Below are positions 6,073-6,474 of a stretch of DNA of 6,474 nucleotides, in pieces. The stretch lies in the NCBI GenBank assembly GCA_017412025.1, contig JAFQOY010000066.1, positions 1 to 6,474 of the forward strand, in the 5' to 3' direction. The translations under genes and the position numbers were made by a program. Below the pieces are notes generated by a model. It searched no databases. It was not told the origin of the DNA and saw nothing but the letters and a program-made list of their open reading frames with translations. Origin of the DNA: Clostridia bacterium. Its GTDB lineage: Bacteria > Bacillota_A > Clostridia > Christensenellales > Aristaeellaceae. Position 1 is the first letter of the stretch. Every line of letters starts with the position of its first letter.

Positions 6073-6083
6073 CCCAGATGCTT

Positions 6084-6474
6084 TTATTCTCCTGCGAGTG
6101 CCGCGCCCTGCGCCAGCTCCGCATACACGCCGCCGCGCCTGACCAGCTGCGCATGCGTGCCGCGCTCCAGGATACCATGCTCGCCGATGACGATGATCTC
6201 GTCGGCATTCCTGATCGTTGACAGCCTGTGCGCGATCACCAGCGTCGTGCGGCCCTGCGCAAGGCGGTCAAACGCCTGCTGAATTTTGCGCTCCGTCGCC
6301 GTATCCAGCGCGCTGGTCGCCTCGTCGAGAATCAGGATCCGCGGATTCTTGAGGAAGATGCGCGCGATGGACACGCGCTGCTTCGGCCCGCCGGAGAGCA
6401 TGATGCCCCGCTCGCCCACGACGGTCTCATAGCCGTCAGGCATGCGCATGATGTCCTCATGGATCTCGGCCAGC
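6084..6474 (-). CDS. ABC exporter ATP-binding domain, C-terminal fragment
   Basis: The reading frame is open to the right window edge, so only the last 129 residues are seen. They are the C-terminal half of an ABC nucleotide-binding domain of the exporter type (MsbA/MdlB/LmrA-like, in which membrane and ATPase domains usually share one chain of about 580 residues). Visible in order are the signature region as MLSGGPKQR, Walker B with the catalytic glutamate [12 protein letters not shown] (including the D-loop), the switch His in VIAHRLST, and the exporter-style ending [16 protein letters not shown]. The Walker A motif and any membrane domain are outside the window. The signature normally reads LSGGQ; here Gln is replaced by Pro (codon CCG at 6384-6386). 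The exported substrate cannot be told from this part. The TAA is at 6084-6086 and a terminator follows directly. Confidence 0.9.
   Translation of the reverse strand, partial: LAEIHEDIMRMPDGYETVVGERGIMLSGGPKQRVSIARIFLKNPRILILDEATSALDTATERKIQQAFDRLAQGRTTLVIAHRLSTIRNADEIIVIGEHGILERGTHAQLVRRGGVYAELAQGAALAGE

Noticed and set aside
4963..6282. A 439-codon open frame on the plus strand.
   Set aside because: It lies antisense to the first NAGPA gene and the ABC fragment, crosses two terminator/promoter regions, and its product is Arg/Leu-rich without any recognisable motif. GC-rich genes commonly leave such open antisense frames.

Overview
This is a GC-rich bacterial chromosomal window in which every convincing gene lies on the minus strand, so transcription runs from the right edge to the left edge. 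An LPQTG sortase-sorting signal, consensus sigma-A-type promoters, strong AGGAGG-like ribosome binding sites and secreted envelope proteins point to a Gram-positive, Bacillota-type organism. A Clostridia-like anaerobe is my best guess, but this is inference from sequence style and not a database match.

Layout from right to left, in transcription order. (1) Positions 6474-6084 hold the C-terminal end of an ABC exporter nucleotide-binding domain, closed by a textbook terminator at 6045-6072. (2) Positions 5998-3027 hold a self-contained three-gene operon. It has a perfect TTGACA-17 nt-TATAAT promoter overlapped by a palindrome, then a membrane-anchored phosphodiester glycosidase (NAGPA family), a second NAGPA-family enzyme with a signal peptide, and an exported protein of unknown family. 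It ends at a perfect hairpin plus T-run terminator (3027-3058). A 12-codon mini-ORF sits between the two NAGPA genes and overlaps the second start as ATGA. (3) Positions 2965-635 hold a monocistronic unit: an extended -10 promoter, a 5' leader with two adjacent palindromes, a 714-residue protein fusing a GT8 and a GT2 glycosyltransferase, and a 19-bp terminator hairpin. (4) Positions 530-1 hold a small LPXTG-anchored surface protein that runs off the left edge.

Taken together this looks like a cell-envelope glycopolymer neighbourhood. The glycosyltransferase fusion probably builds a glycan. The paired NAGPA enzymes could cleave or trim sugar-1-phosphate phosphodiester linkages outside the membrane. 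The LPXTG protein is a wall-attached surface component. The functional link between these units is inferred from adjacency only. The tandem NAGPA operon with its third unknown secreted partner is the best candidate here for an undescribed system. No RNA genes, CRISPR arrays, insertion sequences or phage genes were seen.
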